A stretch of DNA of 64,000 bases from Ciona savignyi (GCA_000149265.1 CH003099.1:651783-715782), one strand, 5' to 3'. Positions 34,881-48,998 are shown, counted from the first letter of the stretch. Numbers and translations: made by a program. The notes: generated from the sequence alone by a model not told the origin.

Positions 34881-36234
34881 TCTTTCTTCCTTCTCAGTGG
34901 CTTAACTTTAGGCATTTTACAATATCTAATAAAAAGAACTAAATTAGAAATGTGGTATATTCTTATTAACTTATTTGGGTAGTTAAGTAAAGATCCATTA
35001 TATATATTCTTCACTTACTTATCTGAGTGCTTGCTGTGTACTTATTGTCAGACTACACATCAGCTACTCAACTGTGGATCAACTGGTTTTTGCAATAAGT
35101 GGTATACTCAACCAGTAGGCTAATGCTCAGTTTCAATAACAGCAGACATTAAATGCACCACATACACAACAGCAAAACATTATACAAACAGCCAAGGTAA
35201 ACCATGAAAGAAATAGGCTTTTCCCACCGCATAGTCTAGCCTTTGCCTAATGGCTGGTTTATTTCTATAAATTGCTGGCAGTTACAGTTTAATGCATTCT
35301 GTTATAGTTTTCTTGTTCTGTTTTCACTTTTATTATTTATGATATAAATTGGTAAGACTTATTATTCTAAAGTCATTTAAATACGAGACCTGTATACCTC
35401 AGCATTTAGCTTAGGTCCAGGACCGTGCAGGCCTTAATGACAGCGCTTAAAGTAAGCTGTCACCATGTACATTGGTTCAGTAAGACTATATGACAAGTGT
35501 TATGCTAAGTCTCCATAATAAAAACGAAAATACAACGCTCCTGCAGGCGCTTATGTTACTAATTTACCTCTAAACTGACACATGATTGTATACAATGCAT
35601 ATAGGCACGAAATCTCAACAACGTCAGTGACGTAATACGGGAAATCCCCTAACATAAAATAAAATACATATTTGCTCATAACTCTTTAACCAAAAAATAT
35701 TGGAAGAAACTGATTTGATTTTTGAAATCAGCGTATTTTTTTCCATTTATTAAGATATTCTTAAAATTGACTTCAGTTCCCCTTTAAACACCACCACCTC
35801 TGATAGAACTTCACTTTAAGCGGCGGAATTGTATTAGCAGGTCTCTACTAGTAATTATAAAACTGATTAAGTTTTCACAATTTAGCAGTTAAAGCAGCCA
35901 TTTGAAAGATACCAGCCAACATACCGGTAGTGACAATGCAGTATCACGTCATGACAAACAATTTGAATTGAATAAAGAAAAGATTAATCAATTGCAGTCT
36001 CCCTTGTGCCTTCTAAACCGGCTATGACCAAACAGAAGAAAAACTTTTTCTTTTACCGGTATATTTAAACGAACTCACGCCCGTGTCATTAGTAAATTTC
36101 ATTTCAAAATTCTGACCAGCTGGTCGAAAAATAGAGCGTCAGCCTCTAATTGAACGCCACCTCTAATAACACTCTTAAGGAAGAGTTCAAAACAGAGGTT
36201 TCATGATAACATACTATCCTATCATAGTCTACGC

Positions 36235-36598
36235 CAGTTCTTCTCAAATGGTGCGCCACAGGGGGGAAAGTGCGCCACACTTGCATTTTGTAAATTTACG
36301 ACAGAGTGTGCATATATCATAAACTACTAAATGGTTAGTATCTTCTAGTTCGTTTTTTCCACTCTGACGTTAGTTCTACATTAACTTTCAAAAAGCAAGA
36401 GCGCTCAAGAAACAGGAATTGCGTTATGTAAAAAATTCGGTGATGAAATTATTTAAATTAAACGTTTAATTTTTCGTTTTTTTTCCAAAATTGTTTGAGT
36501 ATTTAACATATTATTTTGACTCGCCATGAAAGGTGCGCCCGTTCCTTTCCTAATTGGTCTCGGGTGCGCCACGAGGTCAAAAAGATCGTGAACCGCTG
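36235..36598. mobile_element. Short hAT-like element, unit 1
   Basis: Ends CAGTTCTTCTCAA and ...GAACCGCTG (its complement begins CAGCGGTTC). Flanks GTCTACGC and GTCTAGGC form an 8-bp target duplication with one mismatch. Internal words GGTGCGCCAC occur near both ends. The same insertion is in unit 3 at 63019-63384, so it predates that duplication. Confidence 0.75.
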
Positions 36599-37019
36599 GT
36601 CTAGGCGATTGCAACAAAATGTTTTTTTTATTACAATAAACGTTTGACGAAAATTATATGGTTAGTATAGTAATAAAAAACATGCACAAGGAAATAAACA
36701 ATGGATCAAGGAAGCTTAAATTTTCCATGTAATTAAGTGCTAATATTATCCACAACAAATTGATGATACATCGTAATTACGAATCAAAATTAAAAATTTA
36801 AGCAAGTTAAAAAATTAACCGAATTAAAAAAGTCTGATGTGCAGAAGCCTAAAGCTTAGCATTGCTATAAAGGCCTCTGAAAAATCTGAAAATTATTAAG
36901 TAACCACTTTAGATCGACTTTTGTCACTAATAAACCTATATCGGTAATGTTTGTTACATGCACATCAAATCGGAATAAAGGTGTAAAGTTGTATTTCTTT
37001 CGGCAAAACGAAGTTACTA

Positions 37020-37105
37020 AAAGGCAGCCAAATCAGTAAAGTTTGCAATAATCCACAGCTCACTATTCGGATATTTTCCATCTCTTCATGAAGTATTCGT
37101 GAGGC
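37020..37105 (-). pseudogene. Remnant of LamG-type gene, unit 1/2 border
   Basis: The stretch from GGCAGCCAAATCAG to GAAGTATTCGTGA matches 49815-49905, the 3' end of the LamG-type gene and its flank. Only the last dozen codons survive here before the next unit begins. The same remnant is at 63800-63893. Confidence 0.7.
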
Positions 37106-38245
37106 TTTAAAAATCGTTACCTTTGATACTTGAGCATTGAATTGGAAAACGGCCACGAGAATGAACAGTTGTTTTTGTCGAATCTCTCAATTTTATAGTC
37201 ACGGTCATCAATACGGTCGGGTGAACGAATGTTTAACGCGACCCATACGTACACAGATTTTAAAATAAAAACTCGGTATACGTCACGAGTTCGAAACTTA
37301 GCCTGTACAATGAAAGTCATGGCCATTAAGCCTGAAATAATTTGCGATTTTTTTATAACAAAAGTGCATTACTGTATTGCACCATTATCGATCTTAATTA
37401 AATATGCCTAGGTGGGTCATTCACTTCAAACGTTTTTTTAAGTACCAATTCATGACCGTTTTTCACTTTGCCTTTAAAGTCGGTTCCTCCTTAGTATACT
37501 GAAATATCCTTTTCTATTCACGTTTTTAAGGCTATAACCATTAAACTAAGCAATTGCTAAACGATATTTTTTTAAATGTCAGGTTTAACGGCCACGCCTG
37601 TACGTAATTGATGGCATTTTATGTGCTTACAACTGACATGTTTTAACTACCGTAGTTTTGCCATTTATTCTGTTTCTTTTTTTAAACCTTGCTTTTTTTC
37701 ATGGCCGCAAAGAAGAAGAATAAAAATAAACTAAACAACTCAGCATTAAGTGGTTGTATGGCCGAATGGTTAACCCGAGCAATCCTTATATATTCACTTC
37801 CAAAATGGTCTAGCCCAGACTAGAAAATAGGACCAATGGAAAGAAAAAAAATCAGCCAGCCTACTAAACATTTGAAAAAAGACAAAGTATCCATCCTATT
37901 ATATTTTGAAAAACCTTCGTTTGGTCGAAACCCTGTATAATATGGTTGCGATAAACACCATCAGATTCATAGTCCAGCTTTACCTATATCTGTGACGTCA
38001 ATTAACCCAATGATTTCATTTCTTTTCTGGAGAATTCACTAATGGATTCCTGAAAGCTAGATCATACTTATCTTTAATCATCAGCCAAAACTGTTTTCCA
38101 CCGTAAATTGTATTAGCATTGGAATTAAAATAAACACTCGTTGTCAAAAAATAGTGGACATGGCCGGGTCTCTATTTGCGAGGAATGCGCTGTTTATTTA
38201 ACATAACGAACAACAGGTGAACAGCTAATTTTGACTTAATGCCTG

Positions 38246-38400
38246 AATAAGATACAATAGGATATTTATGTTTATTCCGTGAATGGATAAACCATGGAGG
38301 TTAACACATGGGCAATCGTCACACCACCTCGCGCCCACCGTCGGGTTATCGGAGTTATTGCATGCAGTGTGTTGTGTATGATTCACACGTATCTTTAATG
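38246..38400 (-). mobile_element. tRNA-derived SINE, 3' part, unit 2
   Basis: Orthologue of the truncated copy at 23167, with the same ends and a few base changes. Confidence 0.72.
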
Positions 38401-38639
38401 AAGATTATGTAGAACCTCCACAACACTGTTGTGTTTTGTAAAAGACATTGGACCAAGGTCATGTGTTACATATAACTGGTGGTTAAAGTACGACGGCTTC
38501 CTGTGGTTGCAGGCCTAATGTTCTGGGCTTTTATTCGGTCTTTGCTCTGGGCACTGAACTCTGCCCAGCGTACCTGGACAAGGCAACTGTCATTCAGTAA
38601 ACTAATTCAATAGAACTAAATGGAATACTCTGTATTCCA

Positions 38640-39335
38640 ATATTGGCCAGCGCGTTTTTTTACAGAGGTAAGTTTCGGACCAAAAATTGTTCGTCACTCA
38701 GACTGTTTTTTTTTGTATGGAAATCAATATGTGATACGGTCGCGTTATTTATTTGGCCACATACAACCGTCCAGAGCTGGAAAATCTTCTTTCCTGTGCT
38801 CACTTTTAAAACCACGTTAAGACCTTTTATGTATGTAATTCGGTATATATATATTTTTACCGGGCTCAGATTCGAACCCTTGATGGCCTCGTCACTCAGT
38901 CCTTTTTTATATATGTGGAATTGGTATATGAATCGGTCGCGTTCACCATTCGGACACACCATAACAGGGCTGAGATATCATTTTTTAACCGAGCCAAGTT
39001 TCGAACCCATTATGAGCTCGTCACTAGAACCGTTTTTGTATATGTCGGTATATGTATCGGTCGCGTTAACCATTCGACAACACGACCGTACTAAGATAGT
39101 TTAAAACCCATGATGCGCTTGTCACCAGGACCGTCTTTTGTATAATACTCAGTAAATTTCGGTCGCGTTAACCATTAGACCACACGACCGTACTAGGGCT
39201 GAGATATTATTATTTTTTTACTGAGTCAAGTTTCGAACCCATACCATAGTGGGCTCGTTACTCGGACCGTTTTTTGTATAAGAGTCGGTATATTTATCGG
39301 TTGCGTTAACCATTCGGCCACACGACCGTACATGT
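38640..39335 (-). repeat. Tandem array of tRNA-like sequences, unit 2
   Basis: About six units on the minus strand, as in unit 1. The last unit is uninterrupted at CCATTCGGCCACACGACCG (plus strand), giving the empty site for the LINE of unit 1. A-box-like and B-box-like words alternate every 100-130 bp. Confidence 0.75.
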
Positions 39336-39692
39336 AGATAGATATCATTTTTTGCTGCCACATTTCTACTGTAAGTGCGCCATCGCGCGAATGAATTTTC
39401 TGTAAGTGCACTGTTGCGATTCGTAGTAGTTCAAGGTTGAAACCATATATTTTTTTAAACAAAACACCTGGAAACGGCACTTTGGGGTTTTTAAAGAAAA
39501 AAAATTGCATTGCTAATGTTGACACATTATTTGCTTAAAAATGTTTTTTTGTTGTTGTAAAATGTTAAAAAAACAGCATTTCCAAGCGATGTTATAAAAT
39601 GTTGGAGAAAATAATTCAGTAAAACTCATATAATATTCCCAACGTTCGTTTAAATTATTGCCAAACCAACAGGTCATTTACTCCACCTTAGG

Positions 39693-39897
39693 ATAGAATA
39701 GGATAATCATGTTTATCCCCGTGAATGGAAAAACCAAGTGGGTTAACCCTTAGCAATCATCACCTCGCGCCCATCGTCGGGTTACCGGAGCTATTGCAAT
39801 GTGTTGTGTATGATTCATACGTTCCTTCAATTTAGTAGAACCCATTAATCCGCTGGGTTTAGGTAATCTCCGTTGATAAGCTTGCCCAAGGACACTA
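39693..39897 (-). mobile_element. tRNA-derived SINE, unit 2
   Basis: Orthologue of 29701. The tRNA head is replaced at about 39893 by a segment beginning ACTATTGGATCCGCTCC, which runs to about 40283 and is shared only with 56507-56880. Confidence 0.75.
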
Positions 39898-40635
39898 TTG
39901 GATCCGCTCCAACAATAAGACACGTATAGGGTTTTCAGATGCGTTTAATCCAGCATATACATCCAATATGAAACAGCCAGAATGAAACGATTTAAAAAAG
40001 GTTGACTAACGTGCCTAAAACATAACTTTGTACATTTACATTATAATTTTAGGCCAACAATTTTACAAGTTTAGTTACCAACCAACCATATTAAACCGTT
40101 AAATATTGTACTACTAAGCAAAATTTCGTACACCACGTTTTTTTGGTGCAATACTCGAATACGAGACAATGGTATAATTGACGTAATAATGGCCTATCCA
40201 TAAAATTCACAATGTTAATAGAAATCACAATTTCAATAATACAGTTTTGTCCGTAACAGACACCACCAATCTAACCTACAGGACCTTGTAATTTTATTTC
40301 GCCACAAGGCACCTATGGCAACACTTTTTAATTACAATTGTGTTAGCACACTTTTTAAACAAACAATATAAGGTCAAAACAGAAAACGTTGTAAACATCA
40401 GACACTACTGGGTACTTTGCCACAGCGTGACTGTTATTGTTAGTTTTTCTATAGTTGTTATCAGTTATATTTAAATTTCAAATATAAATGGATTTTATGA
40501 ATTATTAATGATTATTAACCATGAAACATCCTATGAAACGTAAATTAGAAAGAAAGTTTCGAGCACTTTACAAAGATTGGATACCAAAGTATTTTTTACA
40601 AAGGTTGGCAACAAAGCAGTAGGTTTACACTATGG

Positions 40636-42263
40636 TAGGGATGCACAATATAGGATAGGCTAGTTAGGTATTCTAGAATAATATATTTCGAATCTAGAAT
40701 TTCGAATCCTATTCTAGAATGTTTTACCATGTATTTAAATTTGCTATGCTGTGCATATATTTTCTCATTTATAGTGAATTAGCCATATGCTTTTAAACTG
40801 TGATGAGAGCAATTTACGTAGTCAAACAATATTTTACCATTACATATTTTTTTAATCATATGTAACATCTCTAAACACTATCTGACATGAGGGAGGATAA
40901 TAGTCTAGTACAGCGGTTCCCAAACAGGGCGCCGCGGCGCCCTGGGGAGCCGCGAGACTTTGCCAGGGGCGCCGCGAAAGCATGCGGAAGTTGCTGCATT
41001 TATTGTTTTTTTTTACAAAAAAAACAGTACATGTGTGCTACACCAGTAAAACGTTCATTGGAAATGTTTGAGCCTGGTGTGCAACCCCATATACTGGTAT
41101 ACAGCATTTGTTTTACTTGTAAAATCCATTGTTCGGTGTTATCTGCCACTATTTGCTCACTAACATGGCATTGTTTTCGAATAATGGTTTGTCATACAAC
41201 TGCTTTGCATTAATTGACTGTTTGTCACTTTAGTAGTTTAGTGAATAGTTTTAAAGAGTTTGAATGGTTATCCAAATGCATGCTATAGTCTGGATATACA
41301 ATACATGCAGTTTGAAAATTTTGGCTTTATAAGGGAGCCGCAAGGTTTAATAAGTTTACAAAAGGCGCCGCCAACAAAAAAAGTTTGGGAACCGCTGGTC
41401 TAGTAGGTTGTTGTTGAAATGAATGTCTGTTGTTGAAAAATGCTCCAAAACACCAGACAATTTTTATTTCCCCAGTTTGGTATGAAGACTAGCTATTAAT
41501 GCCCTTGCACAATTAAACATTAATTTACTATTTAACAGTTATACCGTGATAAAAGTATAATAAATTAATCACTGCAAAATCACCTAACTAAATAACACAT
41601 AGGATATCATTAAATTGAACACATAGGATATCATTCATTGTGTTTATTGAAAACATAGTTGTTTAAGTGAAATATATATTGCAAATACTAACGTGTTTAG
41701 TCTGTAAACAACTCTTCCCGCCCTTTAGAATAATTGCGTCATATTTAAAGGTGCGATAAACCACGTGATTACAGCCGGGCGAACGTGACCTACTTTCTTT
41801 GTGCGTGCGTTCGTTTTAAGCGCGCCTGTCCACGATGCACGTGTATGGGACAACTGATAAGGATAATGTTGTTGTGCTTTGATGCAAGTTGTATTTCCGA
41901 GCTACCGCTTTAGAAAATGTGCGGACGCTTTCGCACGATAGATGCATTTTCGGTATGCAGAAACGCATTACGGGTATTACTAACGAACGAAGAAGCCATT
42001 TTACAATTTTGAGATTACGAATTTACTTCAATGACGATTCACCAAAAGTTTCTTATCATAGTTATCCACTGTCGCACGTTTGCTGAAACGATACGCTGAC
42101 GTCTGCATAATCGGCATCACGCGTTTGTTGCGCGTTGGATCGCAGCCAATATTTTACGTTTTTAATTTCGAATCCTAACTATTCTTATTAAATTGCTTGT
42201 AAAGATTCGAATCCCTAGAGATTCGAATCTCAAAGATTCGAAATTCTATATTGTGCATCCCTA
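40636..42263. mobile_element. Non-autonomous hAT element, 1.63 kb
   Basis: Perfect 18-bp inverted repeats TAGGGATGCACAATATAG are flanked by the 8-bp duplication CACTATGG (40628-40635 and 42264-42271). Units 1 and 3 show the unoccupied site. Subterminal regions repeat TTCGAATC-like words. The only longer frame (41889-42086) has no recognisable domain. A second hAT is nested at 40911-41397. Confidence 0.92.
40911..41397. mobile_element. hAT MITE nested in the larger hAT
   Basis: Ends CAGCGGTTCCCAAAC and GTTTGGGAACCGCTG are perfect inverted repeats. The 8-bp duplication GTCTAGTA lies at 40903-40910 and 41398-41405. It belongs to the same family as 3302-3760. A GC-rich palindromic stretch (GGCGCCGCGGCGCC) lies near the left end. 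Confidence 0.93.
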
Positions 42264-43587
42264 CACTATGGTCAGAGTGTTGCGGCATTAAAATACTACA
42301 ACATTAGTCGTCAATATTTGACGAAACGTGGAAACTATGGCAATAACTTAGTGAATAAATATGTGGTTGAATAATATTCATCTAATAATCCGGCCCACTA
42401 AGAACCTAATTTTTCCATATCTGGCCGCCTACTAGAAAAGTTGCCCACCCCTGATTTAGATCAAGCCAGCCTATCTTTTTTAAACGACCCGTGGTTCGGA
42501 CCAGTTATGGGCACCAAATTTGTTTAAGCAGCTAGCAAACAATTGGGGTTTTCAATTGCTTTATTCGATACGAAATAGTTGATCAATTTCAACGAAATTT
42601 TCACAGTTCAGTCAAAACGACATCTTATACGATATAAAAAGATTATAAAAAATATTGATATTTGAATATGTTTTTTTCATATTGATATTTAATATTTATA
42701 TTTTAAATATTTTTATAGGATCGGAATACTTGCACAAAATATTCGGAATAAAATCTTACTGAATATATGAAAATTATATTCAGTTTCACTTCCTAAAGTA
42801 TTTAATTCATATTTTACGTATATACATTTCGATCCAATTATGGGCTCTGGGTAAATATGGGTATAAGACTGTTTTATTCAATTTATAACAGAAATTGAAT
42901 CGATCTTATTACCATTGGGCTATATGACCGTTCAAACCTTGCTGATATTAACAGCAATGCAACGCAATGAGCGAAACGCCATACAACGCCTGGAGCTAGT
43001 ACATGCCAGAGATGTAGAAAAGAAATGTCCGAAGTCGGTCAATCGGAAACAAGCTTACAAAAGCAACTAAGTGAGGACCGTGAAAACGACAGAAAGGCGT
43101 ATGTATACGTTAAGTGTTTTAGGGAAACGTGTAAGAATAGTAAAAATAATGTAGAACAATCACTAGAGTATGAAAAATGATTTAGGAATAAAATTGGTAT
43201 TTAGAAATGCAGTATGGAGCAATCCTGGAAGTAGTTGTTTTGATTCTTTGTGACCTATTTTAACACGGCTGTAATTCTGTTTGCTTCGGTTCAGTTGCCA
43301 TTTAGTTGGGAGAGTTCGCAAACTTTGTAATGATGCAAGAATACTTAGCCAGTAGCCAGGTTTTAAAGGAATGATATAAAGTCAAGAGAAAATTTAAATT
43401 TATTAATTGGGAATTTCTATGTTGATTAAAGTGATAATCAATTAAAACCTACTACGTGACGATCTAGCTATTTTAATTAAATAAAGAGCATTTTAAGCAT
43501 TCATAGGCTATATATAAATATACCGCCAAAACAGCACCGTATTTCGCTTATTTTAATGTGTAATAAACAGATTAGCTGATCTTTATT

Positions 43588-44850
43588 ATGGGTCCCATTC
43601 GGAAAAATGGGACACATATTGTTTTTGTCCGTTTTTTTTTGTTTTTTTTTCGTTAAAGGTTTGACAAGCATGGCTTGTTGCTCTTTTGCAATGAAACTTT
43701 AACATTTGTTAGCGCACATGGATTAGATATGCAGAAACCAATATTTTTGGGAAATTTAACCAGGGGAATCCCCTGGGAGGTGAAAAACCAAAATGGTATA
43801 GCTTTTTTGAGCATAGGGATAGAACGTCCACTTTAATTTTAGTCAGATTTAGTATAATGTAAGAACATTAGCAACTGATATAACACTTTAAATAAATACA
43901 AAAAATAAGATTTTGTTCTCAATCATGATTGTGACAGGCGTGGTTTGTGGCTCCGACATCTATCAGAAGGGGTAATTATATCGCACTGAAAATTGGACAT
44001 TTTTTAGACAACATGGTTTAGATATGCAAAAACCAAAAATTTGGGTGATAAATTCAGGGGAATTCCCCTGGGGAATTCCCCACGCTTTTTTTTCTAAAAA
44101 AATGCTTTTTAGGCATAGCGCTTGAACGGCTGTTACAATTTGAATCAGATCTGGTGGAATGTAAGTGCATTAGTCACTGATTTAAGACGTGCATTAGTCA
44201 CTGATTTAGAAGAAATAAGGAAATTACCTAGGAAAATACCCCAAAAATAGGATATGGTCTCAAATCATGATTGTGACAAGCATGCCATGTCGCCCCGACA
44301 TCTACTAAAAGGAGTAATGAAATCGCAAACATTAGACATTCTGTGCCAATTAAATAAAGAAAACATTTACTGAGGTTAATTTCCATGAAAACGAAGATAT
44401 GTTCCTGATTTATGATTGTGACAGGCATGCCATATCGCACTGACATCTCCAACAAGAAGTCGACAAATCAGATTAAAAGTTTAAGAATTGCTACATAACA
44501 TGACTCACTTATGTAAAAATAGTAACTTATCTATTAAACCCAGGGGAATTTCCTGAAACAATGAAAAACTAAATCGGACTATTTGGGAATTTAGCTTTAT
44601 TTCACTACAGCGCTTGAAAAGAAGCTATAATTTAAAACATTTGTGGTTCTTTATTTAACTTAATATTGAAAATATGCTCGGTATGTTAACTATGGGACCC
44701 ATGCGTTTATGCTTGCAGAAACAAAAACTACAAACTCAGTCAGTGTATAAAATATAAATTATTGTTAGGGACCCTGTATCATGAATATAGGGTATACAAC
44801 ATGTGTTTTACAAATAGTGATGGTTAAACACGTGGTTGACACTCTCTAGT
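43588..44850. repeat. 1.26-kb repeat-rich insert in unit 2
   Basis: Unit 3 has the unoccupied sequence (CTGATCTTTATTTTAATAG, about 58558). The insert begins ATGGGTCCCAT; the near-palindrome ATGGGACCCAT recurs at 44694, and it ends GACACTCTCTAG. Inside, a block with ATCATGATTGTGACA and GGCATGCCATRTCG-like words repeats about four times (near 43655, 43920, 44260, 44405). Palindromes of the type AGGGGAATTCCCCT recur (43758, 44057, 44540). There is no coding sequence. The class is unknown. Confidence 0.65.
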
Positions 44851-44939
44851 TTTAATAGTGTGTTCTTTGCAAATAGGCAACTTATATATCCCAGAGTATT
44901 AGTCTTTTTTAACTGGTGTAGATTTTGTTTTCTGGTGAA

Positions 44940-45013
44940 AACGTCATCAAAACCATTTTGTATAAAGTTGGTATGTGTATCGGTCGCGTTAATTATTCAG
45001 CCATACGACCGTA
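44940..45013 (-). repeat. Single tRNA-like unit, unit 2
   Basis: One unit of the tRNA-like repeat: its complement begins CGGTCGTATGGCTGAATAAT and continues TAACGCGACCG. An orthologue is at 58620-58700. Confidence 0.6.
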
Positions 45014-45316
45014 CAGCATCAGTCGTTTATTCTAGAACTTCTCAAAATTTTAAGTTTCCAACCCCTTTTAATTTCTTAAAATTTTCTACGACTCTTCTTT
45101 ACGTTTAAAATTCTAAACAGATTTGTTTAAAATCCTTCTAAAATATATAGTCCACGAGAATGCATCGGTATCTATCTTACATCAGCACTCCTAACATTAA
45201 ACTACCTTATTATCTTTGGCTAGGTTGATAACCGTGCACAGCTGCATTGTTCTGGTCACGTGATTAATACGTCCGCTTTGCATTCAGTTATGTCACGTCA
45301 GTGGTATTTATGCAGG

Positions 45317-45774
45317 CAGGGCCGGTTTTAGGCCGATTTGACCGATTAGATCAAATTGGGCCCCGCACCTTGAAGGGGCCCCGCGCTAGCGGAGGTCTTT
45401 CTGTATTACAATGTTTAAAATACTACTGAAACGTAAAATAAAAAGTGAAATAATATTCTTTCTCATAATATCAATTTGTTATGCATCGTAACTAAGTCGT
45501 ATTTATATTTCTGTGTCTGCCTGTTACGTCATAATGAATAGGCCTATGGTTGCTAAACAATATACATGTTTGGAAGTGAAACAATATATCGTGAATAAGC
45601 ATCCACATTACCTTTAATTTGTTTTGTAGCAAGTATTAAATGTCTATTTTTGTAGTTTGTATGTACTGGTATGTATTTTATGATTATAAACACCCATCAA
45701 TTTTGCTATGAAGAAGTAGGGGCCCCGCCATCACATTTCTAATTGGGCCCCCGCGGTTCCTAGCACCGGGCCTG
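45317..45774. mobile_element. Non-autonomous hAT element, CAGGGCCGG ends
   Basis: Ends CAGGGCCGGT and ACCGGGCCTG, with the 8-bp duplication TATGCAGG at 45309-45316 and 45775-45782. Unit 3 has the empty site near 59000 (TTACGTAGGGTTCAC). GC-rich subterminal words (GGGCCCC, GGGGCCCCG) flank an AT-rich core. No coding capacity. Confidence 0.92.
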
Positions 45775-46065
45775 TATGCAGGGTTAACAATTCAGGTGGA
45801 ATTTTATGTTTTTGCATTTGTAAAAAGTCTAACAAAGTACTATAGATGTATTAGTTTGTGTGAAATTTGTGTACACTTAGCGACCCCAAAATTTTATTAT
45901 TGTTTTTTTTTAATTTGGAAAGGATAGATTATTATATGACGCTGGTGGTTCGTAAAGTTTGTAACCCAGATTAATATATGACGCTGGTGATTTGTAAATT
46001 GTGTAACCCTACCCAATTATCAGCATTTATTAATATTGTATTATATTTGCAGCGATATATAATAT

Positions 46066-46088
46066 ACACGTCACTGTAGTAGACGTGT
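46066..46088. promoter_or_regulatory. Inverted repeat upstream of zinc-finger copy 2
   Basis: Same ACACGTC / GACGTGT pair as gene 1. Just upstream (about 45930-46010) a 45-bp block with ATATGACGCTGGTG is present twice; gene 1 has it once. Confidence 0.5.
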
Positions 46089-46211
46089 CACGCTTTATTT
46101 ATTTTAATCGTGACCACATACTGTAACAGTGAGTGGGTGCATGCTATTTATTTAAAATAAATCATCCTTATTTTTAGGTGAATAACGTCCGTGTGAATAG
46201 TTAACTATAAA

Positions 46212-47717
<1,506 letters not shown>

Positions 47718-48331
47718 CCTACCTATGCAATATTTGTGAAATTTGGTTTAGTGACTACTCTGAAAAGACACCGAATGTTTCACATTGAAGAAAACCTTAC
47801 TTTTAATGTGTGTAAATAATCGGTTAACCAAGCAAGTGATTTAGAACGAAAACCACCACTATTTTCCTGCATGCCTGGTTACCTTCCCCCCTCGGTATAT
47901 ATTTTACTAAGGAAATAAAGGTTGTCTCTGCATGCGGAAACTAATGGAAGATTACCAAGCTAAACTTGATATCCATGTTTTCTGAATAAAGTATTTACAC
48001 ACAAAAATTCAACAATAAAAACCAAAAAAATAATTGTTTTATATTATTGCGGGCTTTCGAATAAACTAGGGTATTTTAATTAGTATATCTTTTTTTTACT
48101 TTATAGTTTTTTTTAATGTGTTAAGTAAATTGTACTTTCTAGTACTAAAATGTAAACAAACTATAAAAAATCGACTAAAATATCTAAAATGCAGTGAACT
48201 GTTCGTCGTTCGTAAATTCTCGGAATACCGAGTTAAGGATATTTTGCTGCATATTTAATACATATTAGCTAACCTCTTTAAATAATTTAACTCAATATTT
48301 TATTTGTATTCCTGTTATTATCGGGCGTTAA

Positions 48332-48706
48332 AGGGGAACTGAAGTCGATTTTAAGAATATCTTAATAAATAGAAAAAAAATACGCTGATTTTAAAAATCA
48401 AATCAGTTTCTTCCAATATTTTTTTGTTAAAAAGTTATGAGCAAATATGCATTTCATTTTATGTTAGGGGATTTCCCGTATTACGTCATTGACGTTGTTG
48501 AGATTTCGTGCCTGCCTATATGCATTGTATACAATCATGTGCCAGTTTAGAGGTGAATTCGTAACAGAAGCGCCTATAGGAGCGTTGTATTTTCGTTTGT
48601 TTATGGAGACTTAGCATAACACTTGTCATATAGCCTTTCTGAACCAATGTACATGGTGACAGCTTACTTTAAGCGCGGTCATCAAGGCCTGCCTGCACGG
48701 TCCACA
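48332..48706. mobile_element. Fragment of the Kolobok-like element (left inverted repeat only)
   Basis: TTAA at 48328 is followed by AGGGGAACTGAAGTCGATTT and about 375 bp homologous to 33440-33810. It then breaks off near the words GCCTGCACGGTCC. It has no right end. It is a separate insertion from the unit 1 element, since it lies at a different place in the unit. Confidence 0.75.
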
Positions 48707-48998
48707 ATTATTGCAACACAATCGCCCATTATTACATACAATGTTTATGACGCAAATTATAATGGTTAGCATAAAAAAAAACATGCACAAGAAAAATAAA
48801 CAATGGGTTAAGATAGCTTACATTTTCCATGTAATTAAGTGCTAATATTATCCACATCAACTTGATAATACACCATAACTACGAATTAAAAATAAAAATT
48901 TAAGCAAGTTAAGAAATTAAACGAAATAAAAAAGTTTAATGTGCAGCAGCCTTAAAGCTAAGCATTGTTAGAGTTTTTTGAAAAAATTAGCAAGTAAC

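Larger units (their letters stand above)
33440..35783. mobile_element. Kolobok-like DNA transposon with about 580-bp inverted repeats, TTAA target
   Basis: The ends AGGGGAACTGAAG and CTTCAGTTCCCCT are flanked on both sides by TTAA. The inverted repeats run 33440-34021 and 35204-35783 and are highly similar. The empty site is present in unit 3 at about 62562 (CTTCATTTAAACACCACC). The interior holds a plus-strand P2X7-C-terminal-like frame and a minus-strand THAP gene, but no DDE transposase, so it is non-autonomous or a deletion derivative. TTAA target and a THAP protein fit the Kolobok superfamily. piggyBac also uses TTAA but has different ends. Confidence 0.8.
21752..37105 (+). repeat. Segmental duplication unit 1 (with its left extension)
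   Basis: The unit proper starts near 22015 (word AAAATCGTTACCTTTGATAC) and ends at the remnant reading GAAGTATTCGTGAGGC near 37105. Sequence 21752-22015 is also repeated, at 50652-50915. Order inside: spacer, tRNA-like array (23575-24246), LINE (24247-29141), SINE, hAT relic, zinc-finger gene 1, Kolobok-like element (33440-35783), small hAT (36235). Without the LINE and Kolobok-like inserts the unit is about 8 kb. Sister units 2 and 3 keep the same order and strand. Confidence 0.9.

Noticed and set aside
36959-37156. Minus-strand frame at the unit 1/2 border as a gene
   Set aside because: It joins the LamG remnant to unit-start DNA; a product of the rearrangement, not a separate gene.
38643-39104. 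153-codon frame across the tRNA-like array
   Set aside because: The repeat units lack stops in this frame by chance; the frame is not kept in the sister arrays.
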